Shown here piece after piece: positions 17,285 to 24,544 of a DNA stretch of 35,624 nt. Source of the stretch: Flavobacteriales bacterium (GTDB taxonomy: Bacteria; Bacteroidota; Bacteroidia; UBA10329); assembly GCA_021739625.1 (NCBI GenBank), contig JAIPBJ010000025.1, positions 1 to 35,624 of the forward strand, written 5' to 3'. Positions within the stretch are counted from its first letter, which is position 1. Each line of letters begins with the position of its first letter. The position numbers and the translations under genes were made by a program. A model generated the notes under the pieces. That model made no database searches and had not been told where the DNA came from. It saw nothing but the letters and a program-made list of their open reading frames with translations.

Positions 17285-17992
17285 TCACCTTACGGACTCC
17301 CATTTGCGCCAAGGCACTCGCAGCATCAATCCTCCACCGAGATATAGCACCGCCCCATGTAGGCCGTGTGAAGGGAAAAGATGCCCCACCCCGGCTTCGA
17401 AAATGAATCTGACATGGGGGGTCACCCTGGCCTGCGCTCCAAGATTCAACATCACTGTCGAGACATGGACAGGAGCGATCAGCCCCTCGGCCGCCTTTGA
17501 ATCCAACGTGCTGCCCGCATAACCGTGGGCATATCCGTAGCGCACAGTTCCATAGACATCCCAGACACGGTCGGGCCTCACGGTTCCAATGGTCAGTCCG
17601 AAATCTCCATTCACGCTTCGCCCCTGCGAATCGTCACCGATGCCGATGCCACCCTCCAACCTCACTCTTGACATCAGTTGGTATCGTGCCGACACCTTTC
17701 CCGACACCGATACCCGCTTCTCGAAGGTATAGCCCAACAAATCTATCCCGATGTCCCAACGTTCATTGATACCTTGCCTCACACGGCCGAACCAAGCGTG
17801 TTCTGCAATCTCATTCTCTTCAAAGAAGCTGATCCCAGCACCGGCCGCCCCCACCGCTTCGGTCACACCCTTTCCTGTCACCTGTGGCCCACCGAAGGTG
17901 ACCATGGGCGAAGGCGGTGCAATGGCAATGCAACCGGAAAACATGAGTGCGGCCACAGCAGTCAGAGACAGAAATTGACGATAGGGCATCAT
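17285..17992 (-). CDS. Outer-membrane lipoprotein, probable beta-barrel, unknown function
   Basis: 235 residues. The N-terminus is a lipoprotein signal with lipobox MFSGC, giving a lipidated Cys21. After a Ala/Gly-rich linker (VTEAVGAAGAGISFF) the protein shows repeated amphipathic strands with Gly and aromatic residues (WDIGIDLLGYTF, VSGKVSARYQL, VRLEGGIGIG, WDVYGTVRYGYAHGYAG, TVMLNLGAQARV, VRFIFEAGVGHLF, AVLYLGGGLML). This suggests a small barrel or surface sandwich. No family recognised. Two adjacent ATGs, 17992 and 17989, could start it. It lies 41 bp after the TPR gene and may be the last member of a minus-strand transcript 18935-17285. Confidence 0.75.
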   Translation of the reverse strand: MMPYRQFLSLTAVAALMFSGCIAIAPPSPMVTFGGPQVTGKGVTEAVGAAGAGISFFEENEIAEHAWFGRVRQGINERWDIGIDLLGYTFEKRVSVSGKVSARYQLMSRVRLEGGIGIGDDSQGRSVNGDFGLTIGTVRPDRVWDVYGTVRYGYAHGYAGSTLDSKAAEGLIAPVHVSTVMLNLGAQARVTPHVRFIFEAGVGHLFPSHGLHGAVLYLGGGLMLRVPWRKWESVR

Positions 17993-18033
17993 GGCTAACT
18001 TCCAATGTTGACGGCCAGCAGATTCACACCCTG

Positions 18034-18534
18034 CTACCTGCAACGATTGTTCTTCAGAATGATGGCCGCCTCCGCATTGCCCAATTTCTTGGATGCTTTC
18101 CAGTCATCGCAGGCGTCCTGCGACCGTCCAAGACCATTCTTGGCCCAGCCCCGGTTGTTGAATGCCTCCTGATTTTTCGAATCAATGCTCAAGGCATGGT
18201 CAAAATCGGCCATGGCCTCATCAAACCTTTTGAGCTTGTTCAGCGCACTGCCTCTGCTGATGTAGGAGAATACATGACCAGGCTGCTTGGAAAGCACCAC
18301 CGAGTAGTCAGCCACCGCACTTTCATAATCATTGAGGATGGACGCGGTGAGTGCACGCTGTAGAAGAGCGGTCAGATTCTCCGGGTTCTGGTCCAATACC
18401 TTCGAATAGGAATCATGGGCCTTCTGAAACTCACCGTTCTCAAATTGCAAATCACCCTGACGTTCCAGAGTCTCAGCATCCTGAGCCAACGCTAAAATTG
18501 GGATGAACAGAAGTAAGAGGAACCAACGTCTCAT
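18034..18534 (-). CDS. Secreted TPR protein (module copy 1)
   Basis: 166 residues starting at ATG 18534, whose ATGA overlaps the stop of the upstream gene. A short hydrophobic signal peptide (WFLLLLFIPILALAQ) is followed by about four tetratricopeptide repeats (residues 22-150). They are recognisable by GDLQFENGEFQKAHDSYSKV, SAVADYSVVLSKQPGHV, ALNKLKRFDEAMADFDHAL and FNNRGWAKNGLGRSQDACDDW. It ends with ACDDWKASKKLGNAEAAI and a terminal Cys-Arg. TPRs mediate protein-protein contacts, here in the periplasm. It is a paralogue in layout and ending of the TPR gene at 20936-21343, whose tail reads ACEDWKFALGLGDPTA and ends HCKP. Confidence 0.85.
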   Translation of the reverse strand: MRRWFLLLLFIPILALAQDAETLERQGDLQFENGEFQKAHDSYSKVLDQNPENLTALLQRALTASILNDYESAVADYSVVLSKQPGHVFSYISRGSALNKLKRFDEAMADFDHALSIDSKNQEAFNNRGWAKNGLGRSQDACDDWKASKKLGNAEAAIILKNNRCR

Positions 18535-18935
18535 TTTCCCTGAGTTCGGACAAGCATTTCGCGCAACACGACCATCAGTTCCTCGGCAACGGCAGCATCC
18601 TTTGCATCGAATGCAATGCGCCAACGATAGTTCTTCTGCCCGTCAGCATGCAATTGCCGTTGGACACATTCGCCCATTTCAGAAAAACAGGAAACGGACA
18701 CGATACCGTTCTCAACATCGTAGGCCACGCTCAAAGGGTCAAGGTCATAGATGCTCACCTTGTCGGTCTTCACCTTCTTTCCAGAACGGAAACCATCGAT
18801 GATGAACAGTTTCCCTTTCACCTGAACCGAATTTTCGGGACCGATGAGGACATTCACCCTACTCAGAGCATCGCTGTGCTGCGCCATGCCGCTTAAGGGC
18901 ATCAAACATATAGCTATGAGCCCAAAGAGTCTCAT
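18531..18935 (-). CDS. Small secreted protein of unknown function
   Basis: 134 residues from ATG 18935, with a signal peptide (LFGLIAICLMPLSGMAQ). An ATG three codons upstream at 18944 is the alternative start. The mature part looks like a small beta-rich domain: VNVLIGPENSVQVKGKLFII, then KTDKVSIYDLDPLSVAYD, a Cys-containing strand IVSVSCFSEMGECVQ, and a C-terminal helix (AAVAEELMVVLREMLV). I recognise no family. It is translationally coupled to the TPR gene by ATGA and divergent from the long charged-helix gene, with only 62 bp between the two starts. Confidence 0.75.
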   Translation of the reverse strand: MRLFGLIAICLMPLSGMAQHSDALSRVNVLIGPENSVQVKGKLFIIDGFRSGKKVKTDKVSIYDLDPLSVAYDVENGIVSVSCFSEMGECVQRQLHADGQKNYRWRIAFDAKDAAVAEELMVVLREMLVRTQGK

Positions 18936-18944
18936 ATTTGGCAA
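18931..18944 (+). promoter_or_regulatory. Promoter-like element CTCATATTTGGCAA
   Basis: CATATTTG differs from TAnnTTTG at one base and is placed 58 bp before the ATG at 18998. The same CTCATATTTG-S-CAA block (one base different) lies at 21421-21434 before the paralogous gene. Confidence 0.45.
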
Positions 18945-18997
18945 GCCCTCCCTTCAAGGGATTCCATGGGATGAAAGTGGGGAAAAATTCAGAGTCG

Positions 18998-20467
18998 ATG
19001 ACATTGCTTTGGCGAAATATGTTTCTAAGCGCAGTTCTGCTGCTGACCCTACCGGTCTTGGCGCAAGAGGTGCAGGTCAACATCCGCTTTGATGTGAACA
19101 AAGGAAAGCACAGCGACAGCCGTGTGGTCATCACCCGGGACGGAACATCGTTCAAAACCATCGACCCGGGCCGCAACCGTATCACCGAGCCATTGGCGTT
19201 CGGCCACGAATATGTGTTCACATTCGAGAAGCCGGGCTATATCACCAAACGCATCACCATCAGCACCAAGGGAGTTCCGAAGGACGTTCAGGGCGATGAG
19301 CTCGACTTTGATTTCGTGGTGGAGATATTCCAACAGTATGAAGGAATCAACACCGTGGTGTTCAACCAGCCAGTGGCCCGCTATTTCTATGATGCGAAGG
19401 AAGATGGTTTCGCCTACGACACCGACTATACGAAGAGCATCCGTGCAGCATTGAACACCTTCGAGGAAGAATACAGGCAGCAGGAACAGGTGCAGCAGAG
19501 TTCGTCTGCAACAGCGAAGGCAGAAGAAGAAAAACGGAGGGCTTCTGAGGCGCTATTGGCCGAAGAGCAGCGCAAAGCCGCTGAAGCAAGGGCGGCCGAT
19601 GAGAAAAGGGCAGCGCTGCAACAGGCAGAGAATGAGCAAATGGCAGCAGCCCAAAAAGCCGAAGAAGATGAACGCAGGGCACAGGAGCTCCGTGATGCTG
19701 AAGAGGCAAGACTGACCAAGCTCCGCGCAGAGGAAGATGCCCGAAAGGCCGCCATGCAAGCTGCCGAGGACGAACGCAAAGCACTGGAGGCCCGGCAAGC
19801 GGAAGAAGAGCGTCTTGCCAAACTCCGCGCAGAGGAGGATGCCCGCAATGCTGCCGCCATGAAGGTGGCAGAGGAGGAACGGAAAGCATTGATTGCCAAA
19901 CAGGCCGAAGAGGAACGGTTGGCAAGCATGCGTGCAGATGAGGAAGCGCGCAAAGTGGCAGAGATCAAAGCAGCGGAAGAAGATCGGTCAGCACAACAGG
20001 CACGCAAGGCCGAAGAGGAACGCCTCAAGGCCGAGGCCGTCAGGACCGAAGAAGAACGCAAACGGGCCGAAGCCGCCAAAGCCGAAGAAGAAAGGCGCGC
20101 AGGAGATGCCGAACGGGCCGCTGCCGAGCAGCGCAATCGCGATGAGCAGGCCAAGGCCGATGACGAACGAAGGAAAAAGGAGGCGCGGGAGCGTGCCGAG
20201 CGTGAACAAAAGGCAAATGCCAATGCCGCTAAGATCATTGCGGAGCAGAAGCCCATGAGCATAGCCGATGCCGGGCACATCGTTTCACGTTCTGAGAATG
20301 TTTTCCGTGAGGGAACCATGGAGGTCACCGAGGTCACCATCAATCGGGAGCGGCAGACCTTCGTTTACCGTATGGTGCGCCACGACTGGGGCGGCATCTT
20401 CTATTTCAAGAACGATAACAGCATCACCAAACGCGATTTTGATGCTGAATCAACCGCGAAGGAGTGA
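18998..20467 (+). CDS. Exported charged-helix protein with conserved N- and C-terminal domains (paralogue 1)
   Basis: 489 residues from ATG 18998 (signal peptide with core FLSAVLLLTLPVLAQ). Three parts are visible. A beta-rich N-domain (about 23-160) contains FTFEKPGYITKRITIST, reminiscent of PEGA/regulatory-like folds. An uninterrupted Ala/Glu/Arg/Lys helix follows (about 165-417), TolA-like, with an internal repeat of 34-35 residues starting AEEERLAKLRAEEDAR, seen three to four times. The C-terminal domain (418-489) has KPMSIADAGHIVSR, TINRERQTFVYR and DWGGIFYFKND, shared with the paralogue at 21476. The helix could span the periplasm as a stalk. It is not TolA itself, as no membrane anchor or TolA domain III is seen. 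Function unknown. The first in-frame start, TTG 18938, is less likely. Convergent with the next gene, 70 bp apart. Confidence 0.85.
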   Translation: MTLLWRNMFLSAVLLLTLPVLAQEVQVNIRFDVNKGKHSDSRVVITRDGTSFKTIDPGRNRITEPLAFGHEYVFTFEKPGYITKRITISTKGVPKDVQGDELDFDFVVEIFQQYEGINTVVFNQPVARYFYDAKEDGFAYDTDYTKSIRAALNTFEEEYRQQEQVQQSSSATAKAEEEKRRASEALLAEEQRKAAEARAADEKRAALQQAENEQMAAAQKAEEDERRAQELRDAEEARLTKLRAEEDARKAAMQAAEDERKALEARQAEEERLAKLRAEEDARNAAAMKVAEEERKALIAKQAEEERLASMRADEEARKVAEIKAAEEDRSAQQARKAEEERLKAEAVRTEEERKRAEAAKAEEERRAGDAERAAAEQRNRDEQAKADDERRKKEARERAEREQKANANAAKIIAEQKPMSIADAGHIVSRSENVFREGTMEVTEVTINRERQTFVYRMVRHDWGGIFYFKNDNSITKRDFDAESTAKE

Positions 20468-20537
20468 AATCCTTTATCAGGCATGGAGAATTTCGCCACT
20501 CAAAGGAATGTCTCCTATCAGTTGTCGGATTCCAATC

Positions 20538-20930
20538 TCAATCCTTGTAATTCCTGTTCACGTCCTCCAACGAAGGGAACACCGTGCTCTCGTCCCCGGC
20601 CTTGCGTGCCCAGCTCAGGTATTTTCCTGTTCCGATGCAAGCATAGGCACGCAGGGAATCGCGTGGGGCCATCCTGCTGTGCTGATATTTCTTCCAGCTT
20701 TTGTCCGCCTCCTGCACACATACCATCACATCGATGGACTCGGTGCAGATGTTGCGCAGATAGACCGCATAGCTGTCCTGCGAATTGGCACATTGTGCAC
20801 AGCTCTCGCCCCAGCCAGAACGGTACTTCTCCACGCAGTCGCCATATTCATCCATGGTGACAGGGGCAGAAGATGGTCCAGACAGTGCGATGACAGTGAA
20901 AGTGGTCAGGATGATGATGAACTTGAGCAT
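20538..20930 (-). CDS. Small secreted six-cysteine protein of unknown function
   Basis: 130 residues from ATG 20930, with a signal peptide (FIIILTTFTVIALSG). The mature domain has six cysteines (positions 32, 44, 47, 62, 71, 98). Five fall within 40 residues in DCVEKYRSGWGESCAQC and further on (NICTESIDVMVC), so a disulfide-stabilised fold is likely. No family recognised. Alternative start TTG 20939 would overlap the stop of the TPR gene as TTGA, matching the coupling seen at 6889. It occupies the place taken by an unrelated small secreted gene in the first module copy. Confidence 0.72.
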   Translation of the reverse strand: MLKFIIILTTFTVIALSGPSSAPVTMDEYGDCVEKYRSGWGESCAQCANSQDSYAVYLRNICTESIDVMVCVQEADKSWKKYQHSRMAPRDSLRAYACIGTGKYLSWARKAGDESTVFPSLEDVNRNYKD

Positions 20931-20935
20931 GATGG

Positions 20936-21343
20936 TCAAGGTTTACAATGGTACTGTTCTGATAGATGCTTGGCGGTCGGGTCTCCCAGACCAAGGGCAA
21001 ATTTCCAATCTTCACAGGCCATACGCACATTGGCCATGGAAAGATGCACTCTGCCCCGTTCGATATATGCAGTCGGGTTCTCGGCCTCTGCACCTATGAT
21101 GGCTGTGAAGTCTGCCAGCGCGCGTTCGTATTCACCGGTTTCGTGAAAGGACATGCCCCGCTTCACCAATGCAGGCACATTGACAGGATCGTATTCGATC
21201 ACACCGGTGAAAAAAGCAATGGCATGCCCGTGCTCACCTATTTCAAAGTAGTGCTGCCCCTCGTTGTACATACGTTCCAGGTCTTGCGCTGTCGCACACG
21301 TTGACAATGCACAGATCAAGGTCAATGTCCAAAGTGTCTTCAT
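20936..21343 (-). CDS. Secreted TPR protein (module copy 2)
   Basis: 135 residues from ATG 21343, with a signal peptide (LWTLTLICALSTCATAQ). About three TPR units are present: YNEGQHYFEIGEHGHAIAFF, VPALVKRGMSFHETGEYERA and TAYIERGRVHLSMANVRMA. The end ACEDWKFALGLGDPTAKHL with a terminal Cys three residues from the end is a common finish of Bacteroidota TPR proteins and is shared with the copy at 18034. It is divergent from the second charged-helix gene (133 bp between starts). It is followed by the six-cysteine gene with almost no gap. Likely periplasmic interaction partner; function unknown. Confidence 0.83.
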   Translation of the reverse strand: MKTLWTLTLICALSTCATAQDLERMYNEGQHYFEIGEHGHAIAFFTGVIEYDPVNVPALVKRGMSFHETGEYERALADFTAIIGAEAENPTAYIERGRVHLSMANVRMACEDWKFALGLGDPTAKHLSEQYHCKP

Positions 21344-21420
21344 GCGCCCATCATTCCTATCAATATCTATCAAACATCATTCTACTGCAACCCATCACAT
21401 CCATTCTTTGTAGAAAGAAC

Positions 21421-21434
21421 CTCATATTTGCCAA
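21421..21434 (+). promoter_or_regulatory. Promoter-like element CTCATATTTGCCAA
   Basis: Second copy of the CTCATATTTG-S-CAA block, 46 bp before the ATG at 21476. A clear ribosome-binding-like GAAGGTG stands just before that ATG. The surrounding sequence is not otherwise alike between the two loci, which argues that the block is functional. Confidence 0.45.
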
Positions 21435-21475
21435 CCTTGTTCCCGAGCTTGATTTGCGAGGTTGAAGGTGATAAA

Positions 21476-22735
21476 ATGATTCCGAATATCGTGCTACGCG
21501 CTATTTTTTGCTGTTTGCTCCTCCACCTGTCATTGTCCGACTTGGCAATGTCGCAACAGCTGAGCATCACTGTCCGCTACGGCATCAGTGACGGGGTGCG
21601 CACAGGTAGCAAGTTCACCCTCAATCTCAACGGTTCGCCTTTGAAAATGCTGCGTCCAGCACCAGAGATCATCAACGAGAAACTGGATTTCGGAAATATG
21701 TACGTGTTGGTTTTCGAGAAACCTGGCCATGTGACCAAAAGCATCGCCATCAATACGGCCAAGGTTCCTACTGATGTGCAGAAGGGAGGTCTCAATCTGA
21801 CGCTGTCCGTATCCCTTTCAACAGAAGGGAAGCCTGACGATCCCGACACGTTCATCAAATACACTTATGATGCCGCCTCCAATGGATTCATCAAGGAGCG
21901 AAGCGGCCCTGAAGTGACGTATGGGCAGACCGCAGAAGCGCGCAAAAGCGCAGAGGAACTTTACAACCTCATCACCAAACAGGAAGAGAAAGAACTACAG
22001 TACAAGCAGCATTTCGTGAAGGAGGATGCCCTGGAAGGGCGCAAGGGCGAATTCTCGCAGAAAAAAGAAGAGCAGGATGACGAAGTGCAAAGAGCAAAGG
22101 AGGAACAGAAGGCGGAGACCATTCGCAGGGCCGATGAAGCGCGGGCTGCCCGGGTTGCGCAGATAGAGGAACAGCGCAAACAGTCGATGTCCGAATCGGA
22201 ACGCAAGGAGACTGAGAACCTGAAGAAACGGGAAGAACAGCAGCGCAAACAGATAGCTGAGATTCAGGCCAAGGAAGCAGTTCGGAAGGAAGAAGACAAG
22301 AAGCTGCAAGAGCAGAACCGCATTGAGGCGGAGGCCAGACGTGCGGAAGAGGACCGCAGACTGAAGGATGCGGCAGCCAAACAGGCTGAAGAAGCGCGCA
22401 GAAAACAGGAGGCCGCTGCCAAGGCCGACCTTGAGAAACGTAAACGTGAAGCACGGGAGAAGTTCCAGCAGGAGCAAGGCGGTCAGACCGCCAAACCTGC
22501 CTCAGCTGCCGAAGAGCGGCCAATGACCATTCAGGAGGCCGGCAAGATCGTGTCGCGCACAGAGGAGATCATCAAGGAGGACAAGCGTGTCATCCGTCAG
22601 ATCACTATAAAACGAGAGCGGCAGACCTTTGTGTACCGTCAGGTGAAGTATGATTGGGGCGGCATCTACTACTTCAAGAACGACATGGACATCACCAAGA
22701 ACGACTTCGAACTGGAGACGACCTTGGAGAAGTAG
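21476..22735 (+). CDS. Exported charged-helix protein with conserved N- and C-terminal domains (paralogue 2)
   Basis: 419 residues from ATG 21476 (signal peptide core FCCLLLHLSLSDLAMS). Same plan as the gene at 18998. The N-domain contains LDFGNMYVLVFEKPGHVTKS (compare LAFGHEYVFTFEKPGYITKR). A long Glu/Lys/Arg/Gln helix covers about 150-345. The C-domain (about 346-419) has RPMTIQEAGKIVSR, TIKRERQTFVYRQ and DWGGIYYFKND. The helix is shorter by about 55 residues and lacks the neat 34-residue repeat of paralogue 1. The near-identity of the C-domain against drift elsewhere marks it as the functional core. Unknown function. The start at TTG 21428 is rejected because it precedes a good ribosome-binding site and signal peptide. 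Followed by a 596-bp repeat-filled gap. Confidence 0.85.
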   Translation: MIPNIVLRAIFCCLLLHLSLSDLAMSQQLSITVRYGISDGVRTGSKFTLNLNGSPLKMLRPAPEIINEKLDFGNMYVLVFEKPGHVTKSIAINTAKVPTDVQKGGLNLTLSVSLSTEGKPDDPDTFIKYTYDAASNGFIKERSGPEVTYGQTAEARKSAEELYNLITKQEEKELQYKQHFVKEDALEGRKGEFSQKKEEQDDEVQRAKEEQKAETIRRADEARAARVAQIEEQRKQSMSESERKETENLKKREEQQRKQIAEIQAKEAVRKEEDKKLQEQNRIEAEARRAEEDRRLKDAAAKQAEEARRKQEAAAKADLEKRKREAREKFQQEQGGQTAKPASAAEERPMTIQEAGKIVSRTEEIIKEDKRVIRQITIKRERQTFVYRQVKYDWGGIYYFKNDMDITKNDFELETTLEK

Positions 22736-22812
22736 TCCTTAAGGCAATTTGAAAATGCGTGCCTGTCGGCAGACAGGGGAAACAGTGGGACATCTCTAAC
22801 TGTCGAGTTACC

Positions 22813-23316
22813 GATCCGCTCAGGCTATCTGCCCATGGGATGGATAACGCTGACGATCCGCTCAGGCGATCTGCCCACGGGATGGATAACGCTGACGATC
22901 CGCTCAGGCGATCTGCCCACGGGATGGGGAACGTTGACAATCCGCTCAGGCGATCTGCCCACGGGATGGGGAACGTTGACAATCCGCTCAGGCGATCTGC
23001 CCACGGGATGGATAACGCTGTCGATCTGCTCAGGCGATCTGCCCACGGGATGGGGAACGTTGACAATCTGCTCAGGCGATCTGCCCACGGGATGGGGAAC
23101 GTTGACAATCTGCTCAGGCGATCTGCCCACGGGATGGGGAACGTTGACAATCTGCTCAGGCGATCTGCCCACGGGATGGGGAACGTTCTTGAGCTGCCCA
23201 AGAGATCTTTTCTTCCCGTCAGTAACGTTCTTGAGCAGCTAAAGAGATCTTTTCTTCCCGTCAGTAACGTTCTTGAGCAGCCCAAGAGATCTTCTCTTCC
23301 CGACCATGACCGAGCG
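22813..23316. repeat. 42-bp tandem repeat array C, 12 units of two subtypes in one register
   Basis: Units begin at 22813, 22855, 22897, 22939, 22981, 23023, 23065, 23107, 23149 (type 1, about GATCYGCTCAGGCGATCTGC then CCACGGGATGGRKAACGYTG), and at 23191, 23233 and 23275 (type 2, GAGCAGCYMAAGAGATCTTT then TCTTCCCGTCAGTAACGTTC). Spacing is exactly 42 bp throughout, with no indel, even across the change of subtype. Type 1 units carry a near-palindrome GATCcGC-TCAG-GCGATC; type 2 units carry AGATCT. Several frames on both strands remain open only because 42 is a multiple of three. The flanks 22736-22812 and 23317-23331 show nothing else. Confidence 0.95.
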
Positions 23317-23331
23317 TCAATAGTAGCGTGT

Positions 23332-24468
23332 TCAATCCTTACCTCCACCGGTCAACTTCCGCTTACCGGCCCAGCCGAACGAATAGCCCACCTTGAGGTC
23401 GAGGAAATCTGCCACCTGATGATGGGCTTTCAATCCCGCACTGACAAAAAGCCAGGGGGTCACATGGAACGTGAGTTCGTGGCGATGATACCAACGTGCT
23501 ATCTCCGGAAAATCGTCAAAGGCATAGACCCCCACATATTGCCCGAACTGAATCTTGCCCAGCCAGAACTCATGGCCCACATAGACCGAGGCCCGATGGT
23601 GGCTGCGTGTCGGGTCATCGGACCGAAGGATGCGCACCCTGCGCGAAATGTCCATTTCCCATGTAGCCCCGCCTGCCACAGCCGATGAACGGTGGAACCA
23701 GCGCGCATATTGCGCACTTATGTTGAGCACCCAGAACTGCGCTGGATTCTGGGCCGAAGCGTTCTTCAAGGCGTTGCCCACATCCAGCTCAAAGCGGTTC
23801 TTCTTCTCGGGCGGTGGTCTGCGCATTCTGCCGCGTGCGGCCAGCGCCACAGGCCGGAAGGTGTATTCCACGCCCAGATGGCCAGATGGGAAATTCAACC
23901 CCTTGTTGGGGTTACGGATGCCTCCGTTGCTGATGTGGTTGTAATTGCCACCGATGCGGATGTTCCAGCGGTCGGTTACCCGATAGCTGAATCCGATGCC
24001 CAGCACGAGTGGGAAGGCCACATTTGTGCTGTAGGCAAGATTGTGAGGATTGCTCACCTCGTGATATGGCCTGTCCATGAAGGCAAGTCCCAGAAGCCCA
24101 ATCCTGAATGAAAGATTGAACCTGCGCGGCACGAAGAACACAGGTTCCACATAGATGTAGGTGTAATAGGCCGAACCGAGCACGGGGCCATTGTCGAAAT
24201 TGAAATAGTTGACCGAGAGTCCCACTCGCGGATAGCAACTGCAAAAGCGATAGGCCTTGTCGGTGATGAGCTGCCAGCCCAGATCGGCCTCGAACCCGAA
24301 AGGGTAGGACTGCTTGAATTCAAACTCGGAGGAGTGTTTGAGCAGATAGCCGTAGTGCCCACGAAGTCCAAGTGAGAAGATACTCCTGCGCGTGCTGTCG
24401 GGCGCAGTCTGTGCCAATGCTGATGCGCTGAGCAGAACGCAGAGGGCTATGACGGATGTACGCAGCAC
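23332..24468 (-). CDS. PagL-like lipid A 3-O-deacylase / acyloxyacyl hydrolase family outer-membrane protein
   Basis: 378 residues with a signal peptide (VIALCVLLSASALAQ) from a GTG start at 24468. The segment NYNHISNGGIRNPNKGLN at residues 175-192 matches the active-site region of PagL, an outer-membrane esterase that removes the 3-O acyl chain of lipid A. His178 and Ser180 correspond to the catalytic His and Ser. The rest alternates strand-like blocks (FSLGLRGHYGYLL, YIYVEPVFFVPRRFNLSFRI, PLVLGIGFSYRV, HLGVEYTFRPV). At 378 residues it is about twice the length of PagL; the second half (from about 225) looks like a further barrel-like region. Lipid A remodelling in the outer membrane is the likely role. 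The gene faces repeat array C. Confidence 0.82.
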   Translation of the reverse strand: MLRTSVIALCVLLSASALAQTAPDSTRRSIFSLGLRGHYGYLLKHSSEFEFKQSYPFGFEADLGWQLITDKAYRFCSCYPRVGLSVNYFNFDNGPVLGSAYYTYIYVEPVFFVPRRFNLSFRIGLLGLAFMDRPYHEVSNPHNLAYSTNVAFPLVLGIGFSYRVTDRWNIRIGGNYNHISNGGIRNPNKGLNFPSGHLGVEYTFRPVALAARGRMRRPPPEKKNRFELDVGNALKNASAQNPAQFWVLNISAQYARWFHRSSAVAGGATWEMDISRRVRILRSDDPTRSHHRASVYVGHEFWLGKIQFGQYVGVYAFDDFPEIARWYHRHELTFHVTPWLFVSAGLKAHHQVADFLDLKVGYSFGWAGKRKLTGGGKD

Positions 24469-24544
24469 ATGCGAACTTATGAAAGAAGTATCTTTCCTGT
24501 CATTGGACCATGACCAGCCAACTGGCAGCTACTCCATTCCTCTG

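Noticed and set aside
19426-20343. 305-codon minus-strand frame, Ser/Ala/Arg-rich
   Set aside because: It is antisense to the Ala/Glu/Arg/Lys helix of the exported protein; biased codons there leave the reverse frame open.
18998-22735. Naming the charged-helix proteins TolA
   Set aside because: They have cleavable signal peptides instead of a membrane anchor, a different C-terminal domain, and no tol-pal neighbours; the likeness is only in the low-complexity helix.
22813-23316. CRISPR array
   Set aside because: Units are contiguous tandem repeats with no unique spacers, and no cas genes occur in the window.
22759-23688. 309-codon open frame with 14-residue repeats (RSAHGMGNVDNPLR type) across array C
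   Set aside because: The frame is open only because the 42-bp unit lacks stops and is a multiple of three; other frames on both strands are open too. It also runs antisense into the PagL-like gene and lacks a signal peptide or plausible N-terminus.
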